Part shown: in pieces, positions 8,851 through 16,981 of the stretch
How positions within the stretch are numbered: the first letter of the stretch is position 1
Layout of the letters: each line of letters starts with the position of its first letter
Source of the DNA: Streptomyces lycii
GTDB taxonomy: Bacteria > Actinomycetota > Actinomycetes > Streptomycetales > Streptomycetaceae
NCBI RefSeq assembly: GCF_009735685.1
Contig: NZ_WHPN01000404.1
Location: 34,207 to 98,206, forward strand
DNA: 64,000 nucleotides
Direction of reading: 5' to 3'
Position numbers and translations under genes: made by a program
Notes under the pieces: generated by a model
The model's database searches: none
The model's input: only the letters and a program-made list of their open reading frames with translations
Told to the model about the DNA's origin: nothing

Positions 8851-9626
8851 ACGACATTCTCGACTTCGGCCTCGCCGATCTATCGCCGGCCAACGACGAC
8901 TCCGAGGAAGCGATGGAGGCCCTCTGGACTGGCGACCTGACGGTGCTGTCCCAGCACCACACCACACCCAACGGTTCGCACAGCTTCGTCCTCGCCCACG
9001 ACCGATCGGTCACCTGGGGGATACCCGGCGAGCCACAGCTCGTTGCGATCGCGGTCGCTCGGGATCTACGGCAGTCCACGTTCACGTTCGAGACGAGTCA
9101 CCACGCCACGGCGTCCTTCGCACAGAACTGGCTGGCAGAACGCGGCTGCCCGCTCGAACGGATCGCACTGCACGGTGGCGACTACATCAAGCCCGCCGAC
9201 GACCTCACCCTCCAGGTGGAACAGCAGATCCAGAAGTCGGGCACCCGCTACGAGGTCCTCGACACCTACACCTCTGACGACAACCCCAGCGAGGCGTGGA
9301 CACTCGTCAACGACTCCCAGGCCACCCAGGCACCGGTTCGTCTCTTCTACGAGGAGTGGAACCACGGTGCCGGCACGTACACGATGCGCGAAGGCGCCTT
9401 CCCCGACGTCGGCGTCGCCCAGACCTGGCTGGACGAGCGCAGCGAACCGCTGCCCGAGCCTCCGGAGTACAGCGACCACAACGGTGCTGTCGTCCGGGCC
9501 CGCATCGCCCGCATCGCCCTTTCCCGGTCCGCCGGAACCTCTCCGACACCGCAGACCGGGCTCGACGCGCCCCGCGCGTCAGCGGCGGTACCGGTCCAGC
9601 GCGCGGTCCAGGGGAGGCTGCTGTGA
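8847..9626 (+). CDS. Hypothetical protein (259 aa) with basic tail
   Basis: GTG start overlapping the DUF4913 stop. The opening 'VNDILDFGLADLSPANDDSEEAM' is acidic. The middle has 'SFVLAHDRSVTWGIPGEPQLVAIAVARDLRQ' region and several 'aWL-eR' segments (about residues 105 and 205) that suggest an internal duplication of an alpha/beta unit. The last 35 residues are Ala/Pro/Arg-rich. I cannot name a family. Its stop overlaps the start of the RelE/ParE-like gene, so it could be that protein's partner, but it has no recognisable antitoxin DNA-binding motif. Confidence 0.65.
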   Translation: MNDILDFGLADLSPANDDSEEAMEALWTGDLTVLSQHHTTPNGSHSFVLAHDRSVTWGIPGEPQLVAIAVARDLRQSTFTFETSHHATASFAQNWLAERGCPLERIALHGGDYIKPADDLTLQVEQQIQKSGTRYEVLDTYTSDDNPSEAWTLVNDSQATQAPVRLFYEEWNHGAGTYTMREGAFPDVGVAQTWLDERSEPLPEPPEYSDHNGAVVRARIARIALSRSAGTSPTPQTGLDAPRASAAVPVQRAVQGRLL

Positions 9627-10099
9627 GCCGCGCCCGCTTCGCCTTCGCCGCGCACCCTGACGCCATCGCCGACCTGCGGGAACTCCCCTCTGAGATGCGC
9701 GATTTGGCCTTGCTGGAGCTGCAGAACCTGGTCCACGGAAGCGACGACTGCTTGCCGTTGAAGGGCCGTCTCGCCGGCTTCCACAAGGTGTACGTCGACC
9801 CGGCGGTCTCTTACCGGCTGGTCATCCAGTTCCGCCAAGCGCCACCGACCTCGACCCACAAGCGCGAGATCTACCTCGTGGCGGCTGGCAGCCGGAAGAA
9901 CTACGCGGTCTACCGCGCGGCCCACCTGCGGACCGAGCCTCAGCAAGGGCTCGGCCCGGACTCCGCCACGGAGGCCCGCGTGCAGGCCGCCCGGTCTCGC
10001 TCGACGCTCACCACCGAACGGCCGACAACGGGCCGCGCGGCTGCCCCGTCACCAGCGCCGCCCTCGGCCACTGCTTCTCGAAAGGCCACCCAGCGATGA
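9623..10099 (+). CDS. RelE/ParE-fold toxin-like protein
   Basis: Residues ~5-105 fit the RelE/ParE superfamily: N-terminal helix 'HPDAIADLRELPSEMRDLAL', 'PLKGRLAGFHKVYVDPAVSYRLVIQFR', and the C-terminal strand-helix 'EIYLVAAGSRKNYAVYRAAHLR'. Known members are mRNA interferases or gyrase inhibitors. A basic tail of about 50 residues not usual for the family follows, ending ATQR. No classic ribbon-helix-helix or AbrB antitoxin is adjacent; both neighbours overlap by 4 bases and are unknown proteins. It may be a toxin with an unrecognised partner, or a repurposed fold. GTG start at 9623. Confidence 0.7.
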   Translation: MSRARFAFAAHPDAIADLRELPSEMRDLALLELQNLVHGSDDCLPLKGRLAGFHKVYVDPAVSYRLVIQFRQAPPTSTHKREIYLVAAGSRKNYAVYRAAHLRTEPQQGLGPDSATEARVQAARSRSTLTTERPTTGRAAAPSPAPPSATASRKATQR

Positions 10100-10761
10100 C
10101 CAACGACGGTACTGCGCTGACCCGTTCAGAGCTGGCGGATCTCCTCACCGAGGCCGCTCAGAACGTCGGCGGCATCCCTGCCGCCGAGTACCCGACGGCC
10201 GCCGCCCGCTCCTACCTGCATCCCGTCTTGGGTCCGCTGGCCGCTGGGCCCCGCGTGATCACCGAGCTGAACGACCGGTTCGAGGGCTTCGTGGCCACCG
10301 AGCCACGCCCCGCTGGTTCGGCGGGCCTGTTCGCTCTGGCCTCCTACGCCTCCGCGCTGGGGTGGCTCACCGAGTCGTTCGCCGAGCTGACCTCCTCGGT
10401 CGACGAGATCTGTACCCGCGTGGGCATCCCTACGGAGCCTTGCGCCCCGATCGCCGCCACGTCCGGCGGAACCGAGCGGGACGACGAGTTCGACTTCGCC
10501 TTCAGCACACTTGAGTTGGAGGCGGTCCGCAACGCAGCCGAGGCCGCCGGCCTCGCGCCGGACGCCTACGTCGAGGTTCTCTCCCAGTCGCTACTCGCCG
10601 CCGCCCGGATCACCGACGCCTGCATGGAGATCTCCAGCGGCCTGCTCGATGACGCCGATCTCCTCAGCGAAGTGAGTGACCGCCCTCGGCTCGACAACGA
10701 TCCCGGGAGCCTGCCCGCTCTGGTCCGCTCCCTGCTGGCCCGGATGGAGGCGACGGAGTGA
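10096..10761 (+). CDS. Hypothetical alanine-rich helical protein
   Basis: ATG overlaps the preceding stop (ATGA). The 221-residue product is largely helical and acidic: 'TRSELADLLTEAAQNVGGIP', 'LFALASYASALGWLTESFAEL', and 'DDEFDFAFSTLELEAVRNAA'. No membrane segment, cysteine cluster or catalytic signature is seen, and it lacks the basic tail of most neighbours. Its fixed coupling to the RelE/ParE-like gene makes it one of two candidate partners (antitoxin or regulator). That is inference from position only. The stop overlaps the next GTG. Confidence 0.65.
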   Translation: MTNDGTALTRSELADLLTEAAQNVGGIPAAEYPTAAARSYLHPVLGPLAAGPRVITELNDRFEGFVATEPRPAGSAGLFALASYASALGWLTESFAELTSSVDEICTRVGIPTEPCAPIAATSGGTERDDEFDFAFSTLELEAVRNAAEAAGLAPDAYVEVLSQSLLAAARITDACMEISSGLLDDADLLSEVSDRPRLDNDPGSLPALVRSLLARMEATE

Positions 10762-11024
10762 ACCCGTACGACGCAGACACACACCCTGGGCCTTATCTCG
10801 TCGTCGAAGTGCTCGGTGTCGGGGATGTCAGCGTGCACGCCCTCGCGCATGGTCCGGAGGAGCCGCTGCACCAGGCCGCTACACGCGTCATCGAAGCCGC
10901 AGCGGCGTTGGACGAGCGACACGACACAGGAACCGATGGCCGAAGCCGAGCGGGTCGAGGACGCGCTGCGCCGCTTGCATCTTCGGCACTCAACTGCCGT
11001 GATTCAGGCCCTCGACTCGGCTGA
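10758..11024 (+). CDS. Short hypothetical protein, C-terminus overlapping the next gene
   Basis: GTG start coupled to the previous stop (GTGA). About 88 residues, with 'GPYLVVEVLGVGDVSVHALA' and 'EPLHQAATRVIEAAAALDER' giving a plausible small alpha/beta protein for the first 55 residues. The last 30 residues are out of character, and the gene overlaps the start of the winged-helix gene by 89 bases in another frame. The true C-terminus may therefore have been lost to a frameshift, or the overlap may be genuine. Function unknown. Confidence 0.45.
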   Translation: MNPYDADTHPGPYLVVEVLGVGDVSVHALAHGPEEPLHQAATRVIEAAAALDERHDTGTDGRSRAGRGRAAPLASSALNCRDSGPRLG

Positions 11025-11442
11025 CGGCCAGATGCGGTTCGTTCACATCGCCGAGGCGGCCGGTCTGGACTACGGCCTCGCACGGCAGCGACTTGTCCGG
11101 CTTCAGGCCGATGGCCTGGTCACGCGGACGGGCTCCCGGCACGGAGACCCTTACGTGCTCACCGATGCCAGCCAGGCGTTGGGGGCCGTCTACGCAAGTG
11201 TCGAGCACTGGAGCCAGCCCTTCGCGCTGCGAGGTGGAACAGCGGCACCGCGTCCGGCAGCGGCAGCCACGCGCACCCACGTCGGCATTCCGCTGGAGGC
11301 GGGAGCCGACAGCGCCCGGACCGCGGCGGCCCTACGACGGAGCGCCGCCGCGTCGAACGTCATGTTCAGCCACGCGCCTCAGCCGGAACCGCAGGTGCCG
11401 GCGGCCGTGACCGCTCAGTCGGCACCGGGCCGGGGCCGGTGA
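10936..11442 (+). CDS. Winged-helix transcriptional regulator
   Basis: A 168-residue product with a MarR/HxlR-like winged-helix core at residues ~20-80: 'VIQALDSADGQMRFVHIAEAA', recognition helix 'LDYGLARQRLVRLQADGLV', wing 'TRTGSRHGDPYVLTDASQ'. The second half is Ala/Pro/Arg-rich and ends SAPGRGR. It probably binds DNA as a dimer, and by position regulates the plus-strand operon or its own module. The start at ATG 10936 is preceded by 'CACAGGAA', an acceptable ribosome-binding site. Longer upstream extensions in frame do not look protein-like. Confidence 0.7.
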   Translation: MAEAERVEDALRRLHLRHSTAVIQALDSADGQMRFVHIAEAAGLDYGLARQRLVRLQADGLVTRTGSRHGDPYVLTDASQALGAVYASVEHWSQPFALRGGTAAPRPAAAATRTHVGIPLEAGADSARTAAALRRSAAASNVMFSHAPQPEPQVPAAVTAQSAPGRGR

Positions 11443-11557
11443 CGGAGGTGAGAACTAGAGGCCACTCGCCGCCACTACGGCATCCGCGTGCGCTCCGGCG
11501 GCTCCCGCCGCTGCATACGCGGATCCGTTCTCCTCCTTCGCTTCCGGAGACTCGACC

Positions 11558-12508
11558 ATGTACGCCCCTGATGACCCGACCCGGTACCAAGAGGTACTGG
11601 TCAGCCCCATGTATCTGGCTGGTTCCAACGGGACCGGCGAGGCTGGCTTCGCGCCCGTCGCCCACTGGCCCCATCAGTACCTCGATGAGGGCCCCTGCCA
11701 GCTCCTCGTGACCTCTCCCGACCAACGGATTCGGATCGGCTGGTTCGGCGACGACTTCGAACTGTGGAAGATCAGCGCAGCCGAGGACGCCTTCTCGGCG
11801 CCTCGCTGGACGGCGACGTTCAACCACGTCACCCCGGCCGAGATGGTCGCCGGCCTCACCGCCGCACTGGTCCAGGACTACGACGAAGCCATCGCCTCCG
11901 ACACCCTCGGCCGCTTCTTGACAGGGCCAACCGTCCCCTGGAGGGACACCGTCGGGCCGCTGACCGATGCCGGCTGGAACCTTGACGGAGCTGCTGAACT
12001 CGGCACCGTCGAGATCATCGCTCCTGACGACCAAGCGGGCATCCTTATCGATCGGCGCGGCTACGGCTCCGACCGCACGACCGTTGAGCTGTGGGCTGGC
12101 CCGCCGGGCTGGGGCACTCGTGCCGAAGCGACGTTCACGGCCCGCACACCGTCCCATTTGATCGCCGCAACCGCCGCTGTGATGGCGGAGTCGACCCCGG
12201 TGGTCCGCGAGCGCCACCAAGTCGACCGGCGGATGCAGCACTTGGTCACCATGACCCCTGTCGCGTCGTCCACGCCGATCGCCGAGGCTCAGGTCTCGCG
12301 CGCTCCGACTCCGCTGGACGTACGCCGCACCGCGGTCACCCAGGCCGTACACCGTGCCGCGCGGGCACCACGCACAGCAGCCGACCTCCGGGTGATGGCC
12401 GCGCAGAGCCGCTCCACGGGGGCGGCGCAGAAACGGACGGGACACCCCGCGCCCGCGACCTCTGCCCGGCTGCCGGCCAGCTCGCCGACGCCCCGGCGCG
12501 GACGCTGA
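11558..12508 (+). CDS. DUF317-type protein with two copies of the domain
   Basis: Residues ~10-110 and ~125-215 are two related units with the DUF317 pattern: 'LLVTSPDQRIRIGWFGDDFELWKI' with 'WTATFNHVTPAEMVAGLTAAL', and 'EIIAPDDQAGILIDRRGYGSD' with 'AEATFTARTPSHLIAATAAVM'. DUF317 is a family abundant in Streptomyces chromosomes and elements, with no established biochemical role. The final ~100 residues are an Ala/Arg/Pro-rich tail ending PRRGR. The ATG start follows a GGAG at good spacing. The gene sits in the maintenance operon together with a damaged second DUF317 gene at 13540-13887. Confidence 0.8.
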   Translation: MYAPDDPTRYQEVLVSPMYLAGSNGTGEAGFAPVAHWPHQYLDEGPCQLLVTSPDQRIRIGWFGDDFELWKISAAEDAFSAPRWTATFNHVTPAEMVAGLTAALVQDYDEAIASDTLGRFLTGPTVPWRDTVGPLTDAGWNLDGAAELGTVEIIAPDDQAGILIDRRGYGSDRTTVELWAGPPGWGTRAEATFTARTPSHLIAATAAVMAESTPVVRERHQVDRRMQHLVTMTPVASSTPIAEAQVSRAPTPLDVRRTAVTQAVHRAARAPRTAADLRVMAAQSRSTGAAQKRTGHPAPATSARLPASSPTPRRGR

Positions 12509-12565
12509 CTCCCACCCCAGGCCGCACTCCACTCGCGACCGTCCCCGCCCAACAGGAGTTCCACC

Positions 12566-13054
12566 ATGCCCACCACCACCATGCTCGACCAGGCCACGGC
12601 CATGATCGAGAACGCCTGGGGGCAGCCCATCGAAGCTCTTGAGGTCCTAGGGGTCCGCCGCCCCAGCGAGGACCCGCTCCTGCGCTGCGCCATGCACACC
12701 CGCGCGGCCCTGGCCATCACGGACAGCGCGGTAACCGTTCACCAGGACCGTCTTCACGCCCTGTCCCGGCATGGGTACGTGCCTGACTTCTACGAACTCG
12801 ACCGGATCACCGAAACGGCGGTCAAGCTCCGCGTCGCCCACGCGGAGAGCCGTGCGTACCTCCAGGCGATCCGGCGCGTGGTGGAGGCTCGGGAGGCCGC
12901 CGCACCCGAGGTTGAGGCACCGGCGGTTCGGCTGGCTCAGGCCGCTGTCGCCCGCTCCGGGCAGACGCGGCACGCCCCGGGGGCCGTGCCCGAACCGTCC
13001 TCTCCGGCGGCGGTCGTAGGGCCGTCAGCGCCCACAACGGGGCCCCGACGTTGA
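12566..13054 (+). CDS. Hypothetical helical protein with basic tail
   Basis: ATG preceded by CAGGAG about 9 bases upstream. The 162-residue product is helical through residue ~115 ('LDQATAMIENAWG', 'HTRAALAITDSAVTVHQDRL', 'ITETAVKLRVAHAESRAYL'). It then runs into an Ala/Pro/Arg tail ending TTGPRR. No motif of known function. It is the last intact plus-strand gene of this operon before an opposing gene. Confidence 0.6.
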   Translation: MPTTTMLDQATAMIENAWGQPIEALEVLGVRRPSEDPLLRCAMHTRAALAITDSAVTVHQDRLHALSRHGYVPDFYELDRITETAVKLRVAHAESRAYLQAIRRVVEAREAAAPEVEAPAVRLAQAAVARSGQTRHAPGAVPEPSSPAAVVGPSAPTTGPRR

Positions 13055-13058
13055 ACGC

Positions 13059-13322
13059 TTAGCTCCGATTCTCGTCGCGGTGGCCCTCTTCGGCCCGGGG
13101 GCCCACCGCGCGGGCCAGCTCCTCCACCGTCAGCTCCACGCGTTGGCCTTCGGCGACCCGGCGCTCCAACGTCTCCTCGTCCGGCCACCGGTCGGGCTGT
13201 GCGCCGACTCCCCACTGGCCGTCGGCGACCATCGCGATGTCGCCCACGGTCCACGGCCGCCCGGCCGCCCGGACCTTGCGCTCCAACCCGGCACCGTCCC
13301 AGTGTCTGCTCGCCTCGGCCAT
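13059..13322 (-). CDS. Small acidic hypothetical protein, convergent to its neighbour
   Basis: An 87-residue minus-strand product ending 4 bases from the stop of the convergent gene. It carries 'GRPWTVGDIAMVADGQWGVG' and 'ETLERRVAEGQRVELTVEELA', which read like a compact soluble protein and not antisense noise. GGGAC lies upstream of the ATG. Family unknown. Its opposite orientation suggests independent regulation. The opposing frames here are also open, so moderate confidence only. Confidence 0.45.
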   Translation of the reverse strand: MAEASRHWDGAGLERKVRAAGRPWTVGDIAMVADGQWGVGAQPDRWPDEETLERRVAEGQRVELTVEELARAVGPRAEEGHRDENRS

Positions 13323-13539
13323 CGCTGTCCCCCTTCTCTCGCCTGCGGCCCGTCACCGCAACCCATGTAGGACAACCACGGTGGCCTGTCCATTCCCCGG
13401 TCTCCCGTCACCTGCCGACGACCCCGGGTTCGCCCACGGCAGACGTCCTTGCCGGGAAACGACTACGCACTTCGGCATGTCACATGCCAACGTACGGGTG
13501 TCGGGAAAACCGCAGCTCAACGAAGGGATCCATCTAACC

Positions 13540-13887
13540 GTGAGCCCCTCTTCCACCCTCCTTCCGGCCGTTATCCGCCCCGCAGCGGATGCTCTCAACT
13601 GGCTCTCCGCCGACCACGGTGCGGGCCCGGTGCTCGATCTCCTGGACGCACTCGGGTGGGCGATCGTTGACACCCCCGAGGCCAACGTCCACGCGACCAG
13701 CCCCGACGGTTGTGTCTACGTCGGCTGGCTCCCCGAGGACCCGTCGGCCTGGCAGCGCAACATCGTCTGGCACGTCCGGGTGCAGTCCGCCGATGGCGAC
13801 ACATAGGTCCAGGAGTTCGGTCTCCACACCCCCTCCGAGGCCGTTGCCGGATTCCTCGCCGCCTTGGTCACCAACTCCTCGTGCTGA
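13540..13887 (+). pseudogene. DUF317-type gene interrupted by an in-frame amber stop
   Basis: From GTG 13540 the frame reads 'ADALNWLSADHGAGPVLDLL' and 'GCVYVGWLPEDPSAWQRNIVW' and then hits TAG at 13804-13806. The same frame continues for 26 codons with 'FGLHTPSEAVAGFLAALVT' to TGA at 13885. The post-stop segment is exactly the helix expected to finish a DUF317 domain (compare 'HVTPAEMVAGLTAAL' in the product of 11558-12508). One substitution therefore truncates the domain. It could be a decaying gene, a sequencing error or, less likely, readthrough. About 115 codons, a single-domain version. Confidence 0.75.
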
Positions 13888-13920
13888 CTGCCGATCAGGC
13901 TCCGCTCATACATTCACTGA

Positions 13921-13949
13921 CGGCTCGACGACTCCCCGTCGTCGAGCCG
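13921..13949 (+). terminator. Perfect 12-bp hairpin after the DUF317 pseudogene
   Basis: CGGCTCGACGAC and GTCGTCGAGCCG form perfect arms around a 5-base loop (TCCCC). There is no T-tract, as is usual in Streptomyces. It lies between the damaged DUF317 gene and the next small gene, so it is a probable terminator or attenuator. Confidence 0.6.
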
Positions 13950-13987
13950 ACCAGCCTCGTAGATGTTCACCGTTCACGGAGACTCCC

Positions 13988-14200
13988 TTGCCCCAGTACC
14001 TGACCGTCGGCCACCTGCTCCGCCAGCTCCAGGATCTCGACCCCAACCTGCCGGTCCGTCTCGCCGTCAACCCCGACTTCCCGTTCGCCCACTTTGTGGG
14101 GGCCGAGGTCGTCATCCGCGACGGCAAGGCATACATCGCCGATGACGGCCAAGAGGACTACCTCCCGGTGGGGACGCGCCACGCCCTCACCTGGGCCTGA
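13988..14200 (+). CDS. Small hypothetical protein, TTG start
   Basis: TTG at 13988 with GGAG at 13978-13981 directly upstream. The 70-residue product reads 'YLTVGHLLRQLQDLDPNLPV', 'AVNPDFPFAHFVGAEVVIRD' and 'AYIADDGQEDYLPVG'. The mixed alpha/beta composition looks genuine and resembles small phage or plasmid proteins that carry a 'TVGELI-QL' opening. No known function. Confidence 0.6.
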   Translation: MPQYLTVGHLLRQLQDLDPNLPVRLAVNPDFPFAHFVGAEVVIRDGKAYIADDGQEDYLPVGTRHALTWA

Positions 14201-14228
14201 TCTCATTCCCATCACTACGGAGGTTTCC

Positions 14229-14618
14229 ATCTCGTCACTGTCGCGCCCCGCGCCTTGCCTCGCGCTGCACGATCTCGCGGCGGGCCCCATGCCGCATGGC
14301 ATGCACAGCGCGCTTGTCCAGCGCATCTCCAACCGCTCCGACGGCCCCCTCGATGTCACTTGGCTCGCTGCCGGAACTCCCAGACTTCCCCTTGGGCGCA
14401 TCCGACTGCGCTGGGAGTCCGCATCGCGCACCGGCTGGGACGTCACGGCGCATCTGGGCCTGACCACTGCCGAGGTGCTCCTCGGTTCCTGGCCCGCCGC
14501 CCCGGACGACTGGCCGCGCCTGGTCCGTCCGACCCTGTACGAGGTCACCGGCCTGTGCGCCGCCCTCGCTTTCGCCACCGACGCCCTCGACCTCTCGAAC
14601 AGTCTCGCCGGAGTCTGA
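14229..14618 (+). CDS. Hypothetical protein with no canonical start codon
   Basis: The frame codes a plausible ~130-residue protein ('SRPAPCLALHDLAAGPMPHG', 'GRIRLRWESASRTGWDVTAH', 'VTGLCAALAFATDALDL'). A strong GGAGG at 14219-14223 precedes it, but the in-frame codon at proper spacing is ATC (14229). CTG at 14238 and ATG at 14289 are alternatives. A mutated start, a rare ATC start, or initiation at the later ATG are all possible. The helical C-terminal 'LCAALAFATDAL' recalls the end of DUF317-type proteins, but I would not assign it. Confidence 0.45.
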   Translation: MSSLSRPAPCLALHDLAAGPMPHGMHSALVQRISNRSDGPLDVTWLAAGTPRLPLGRIRLRWESASRTGWDVTAHLGLTTAEVLLGSWPAAPDDWPRLVRPTLYEVTGLCAALAFATDALDLSNSLAGV

Positions 14619-14918
14619 TAGGCCACCGAACGCGCAGGCCGCTGACCTGTACCGCGGCTGGAGCTCGTCAGCGATGCCCTACGGCGTGCTGACTGTGATC
14701 GACGCTGAGGAGCTTGCCACTGGCTCTCAGCCGCTCCCACGCCTCTGTGGCATCGAGATCGTTGTACATGTCCGGCGACGCTATCGGCTGAGGGGCAGGG
14801 CTGCTCCTGGAATGACAAGACCGCATGCTGTAGGGAACCCCAGGCCTGGATCCCGGAGGGACCTTCCCCGCTACGAGGCGGTGCTCTCCGGCGGCTCAGG
14901 CACCCACCCGCTGAGGGC
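14619..14918. other. Intergenic region with no supported gene
   Basis: About 300 bases between the last plus-strand gene and the end of qatD. I see no protein-like frame with a ribosome-binding site and no strong hairpin. The composition is slightly less GC-rich than its surroundings, consistent with a junction between modules. Confidence 0.4.
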
Positions 14919-15695
14919 TCAACGAGGCGGGAGCGATGCAAGATGAGACCGCACGCGCCGGCTGAAGTGTGCTGCACAACGCGTGTCTCTCACGAGTGCG
15001 GCCAGGTTGTGCCATACGGTCTGGCGAATATCCCTGGGCGTTGTCCGATGATGGCGTGCCAGGGTCTGCTCCACGTCGGCGACGTTACCGGGCAGTGGCT
15101 GAGCGGAGCTGCGGTCACCGAAGGGGTGGTCGGTCTCGGTCAGCACACGATCGAGCGGGATGGTCTGCAGCAGAGCCGTCTTGCGTGCGGCGGAGACGTT
15201 GACGGAGAAGTAACAGCCCAGGCGGACGGCGCGGGCGGTCTGTTCCGGGTCGCCAAGCCACCAGTGGAGGACCATGCCAGGGGCCGGGGCACGTTCGAGT
15301 TCGTCGAGCACCTGCTCGCAGGCGCCGTAGCTGTGGATGCTGGCGATGCGCGGGGTGCGCTCCAGGACGCCGAGGACACTGCGGAAAGTGGTCTGCTGGC
15401 GATCTAGCGGGACGCGGCTCTTGCCGTCGAGTCCGATCTCGCTGACCAGGGGGGTGTGGGCGATCAGCTGGGTGAAGGCGTCGGGGTCGAATGCGGTGTG
15501 GCTGCGGGCGAGTCCGGGATGAGCGCCGACTCCCCAGATGATCCGGTCGTCGTGCCGCTGGACGGCCTCAGTGGCCTCGGTCAGGGAACGGGTGGCGGCG
15601 AAGATGACGGCGCCCAGGCCTGCGAGGTCGTCGGCCGGGACGCTGCTGTCGATGTGTGCGTGCAGGTCCAGCGGCGGCAGTGCGCTCGTCCTCAT
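14919..15695 (-). CDS. qatD: QatD-type TatD-family nuclease
   Basis: The 258-residue product has the TatD metal-dependent hydrolase signatures in order: 'DLHAHIDSS' (HxH, residue ~10), 'EIGLDGKSR' (metal-binding Glu, ~95), 'IHSYGA', 'HWWLGDPE' and 'LTETDHPF' (catalytic Asp). It is the last gene of a four-gene operon in the order qatA-qatB-qatC-qatD and overlaps qatC by 4 bases. In the described Qat anti-phage system this component is TatD-like and required for defence. On its own it could be read as a housekeeping TatD DNase; the fixed context makes QatD the better call. Confidence 0.88.
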   Translation of the reverse strand: MRTSALPPLDLHAHIDSSVPADDLAGLGAVIFAATRSLTEATEAVQRHDDRIIWGVGAHPGLARSHTAFDPDAFTQLIAHTPLVSEIGLDGKSRVPLDRQQTTFRSVLGVLERTPRIASIHSYGACEQVLDELERAPAPGMVLHWWLGDPEQTARAVRLGCYFSVNVSAARKTALLQTIPLDRVLTETDHPFGDRSSAQPLPGNVADVEQTLARHHRTTPRDIRQTVWHNLAALVRDTRCAAHFSRRVRSHLASLPPR

Positions 15696-16981
15696 GGGTA
15701 CAGCAACTCCAGTTCTGCGACGCCCCGCCTGCACAGGTCGTAGGCCTGACGGGTGGAGTAGTCGGAGGGCAGGTTCAGGGTGGTGATGTCGGCCGGGCGC
15801 AGCCCGCGAGCGAGGAAGGTGCGCAGGGAGGGTTCGACCGACTTGCCGGTCAGGTAGGCGCTGAGGTTCTCGGCGTGGCGGGTGTGAAGGTAGTCGGTCG
15901 TGTCCTCGATCTGGGCGGCGCGGAAGGAGGCGCGGCGCAGCAGGCAGCCGAAGCACACGCCGCAGTGGGTGCGTACGGGGATGCGGTGAGTGCGGTGTCC
16001 GGTGTGGGCGCAGGAGTGGGTGTTGCTGAGCAGCCGAGTGGCTGCGGCGGGGCCGACCAGTTCGGCGGCCCGGGTGAACATTTCGCCTTTGGTGTGGGCG
16101 GCGAAGGGGTTGTGGATGTGTGCGTGGGCTCCGGCGTCGTGGGCGATGGCAGCCAGGGTCTGCAGGAAGAGGGGGTGGGTGGTGCGGGTAGACACGGCGC
16201 CGCGCTGGTCGGCGGTGAGCGGCACGTTGAGGGAGGCGAAGCCGTTCTCCGGGATCCACAGTGGGACCTTTTCCACTGCTGCGGCGGCCAGGCCGAGGGC
16301 GAGGAAGAGCAGGGAGCGGGTGCGGGTGGAGTACTCGTTGGGCAGTTTCGTGCCGGTGGGCTGATGGCTTTTGCGGGAGAAGCGCAGGGCCTGGTGCGGC
16401 TGTGGGGGGCCGTCGATGAGGTATCCGATGGTGTCGGCGACGGTTCGCTGGATGGGGGCGAGGGTGGTGGCGCCGACGTGGGAGAGCAGCAGATGCTGCT
16501 CGGGGCCGAGGTCGTGGCGGGAGTGCAGGGCGCCGACGGCGGAGTCGGCGCCGCCGCTGAGCAGGACCACTCGCCGGATCCCGGGGTGCGGTGTGTCGTG
16601 GATGGTTTCGTGCGGGGTGCCAGCGGTGTGGAAGCGGATCGACCATCGGTCTCCGGACAGGAACGCCAGGAGGGCTTCGAGGCGTTCGCGCACCGCGGTC
16701 CAGCGGGCCGGGTCGTAGACGGGGATGTCCAGTTCGAAGGTGCGCTGGGTCCAGTTGGAGTGGGCGGCGCGGCGGGTAGTGGTGCGGTCGGCGGCGTAGA
16801 CCAGGGCGGCCAGGCGGACCAGTTCGATGTTGGGTTCGGGGACGGGGCCCAGGGCTCCCAGTGACGGACCGAGAGTGGAGACGAAGGAGCCGCCCGCCCC
16901 GGCGGGCCACCAGAACACGGTGGTGTCGTCGGGCGCGGGGCGGGTGGTGTCCGCGTCCAGGCGCATGGTGTAGGCGGGCAT
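15692..16981 (-). CDS. qatC: QatC-type QueC-like PP-loop protein
   Basis: A 429-residue protein with the PP-loop ATP-pyrophosphatase motif 'VVLLSGGADSAVGAL' at about residue 140 and a C-terminal zinc site 'THCGVCFGCLLRRASF', as in QueC. QueC makes preQ0, but QatC proteins are longer and work in phage defence. The N-terminal ~135 residues ('VFWWPAGAGGSFVSTLGP') are the extension expected of QatC. No other queuosine or 7-deazapurine genes are nearby, which argues against a tRNA or DNA deazaguanine pathway. It overlaps qatD (ATGA) and abuts qatB (TGATG), so the operon is translationally coupled. Confidence 0.88.
   Translation of the reverse strand: MPAYTMRLDADTTRPAPDDTTVFWWPAGAGGSFVSTLGPSLGALGPVPEPNIELVRLAALVYAADRTTTRRAAHSNWTQRTFELDIPVYDPARWTAVRERLEALLAFLSGDRWSIRFHTAGTPHETIHDTPHPGIRRVVLLSGGADSAVGALHSRHDLGPEQHLLLSHVGATTLAPIQRTVADTIGYLIDGPPQPHQALRFSRKSHQPTGTKLPNEYSTRTRSLLFLALGLAAAAVEKVPLWIPENGFASLNVPLTADQRGAVSTRTTHPLFLQTLAAIAHDAGAHAHIHNPFAAHTKGEMFTRAAELVGPAAATRLLSNTHSCAHTGHRTHRIPVRTHCGVCFGCLLRRASFRAAQIEDTTDYLHTRHAENLSAYLTGKSVEPSLRTFLARGLRPADITTLNLPSDYSTRQAYDLCRRGVAELELLYP

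Noticed and set aside
15656..16864. Glycine/valine-rich plus-strand ORF across qatC
   Set aside because: It is the complement of the well-supported QueC-like gene and has no motif.
14919..16910. A single ~660-residue minus-strand protein ending in the TatD domain
   Set aside because: Its first ~400 residues are Arg/Pro-rich shadow of qatC in another frame. The TatD-like gene starts at 15695.
15692..16981. 7-deazaguanine DNA modification (Dpd-like) based on the QueC-like gene
   Set aside because: No TGT-like dpdA, QueD/E/F or folE homologue nearby. The KAP ATPase and TatD-like neighbours indicate Qat.
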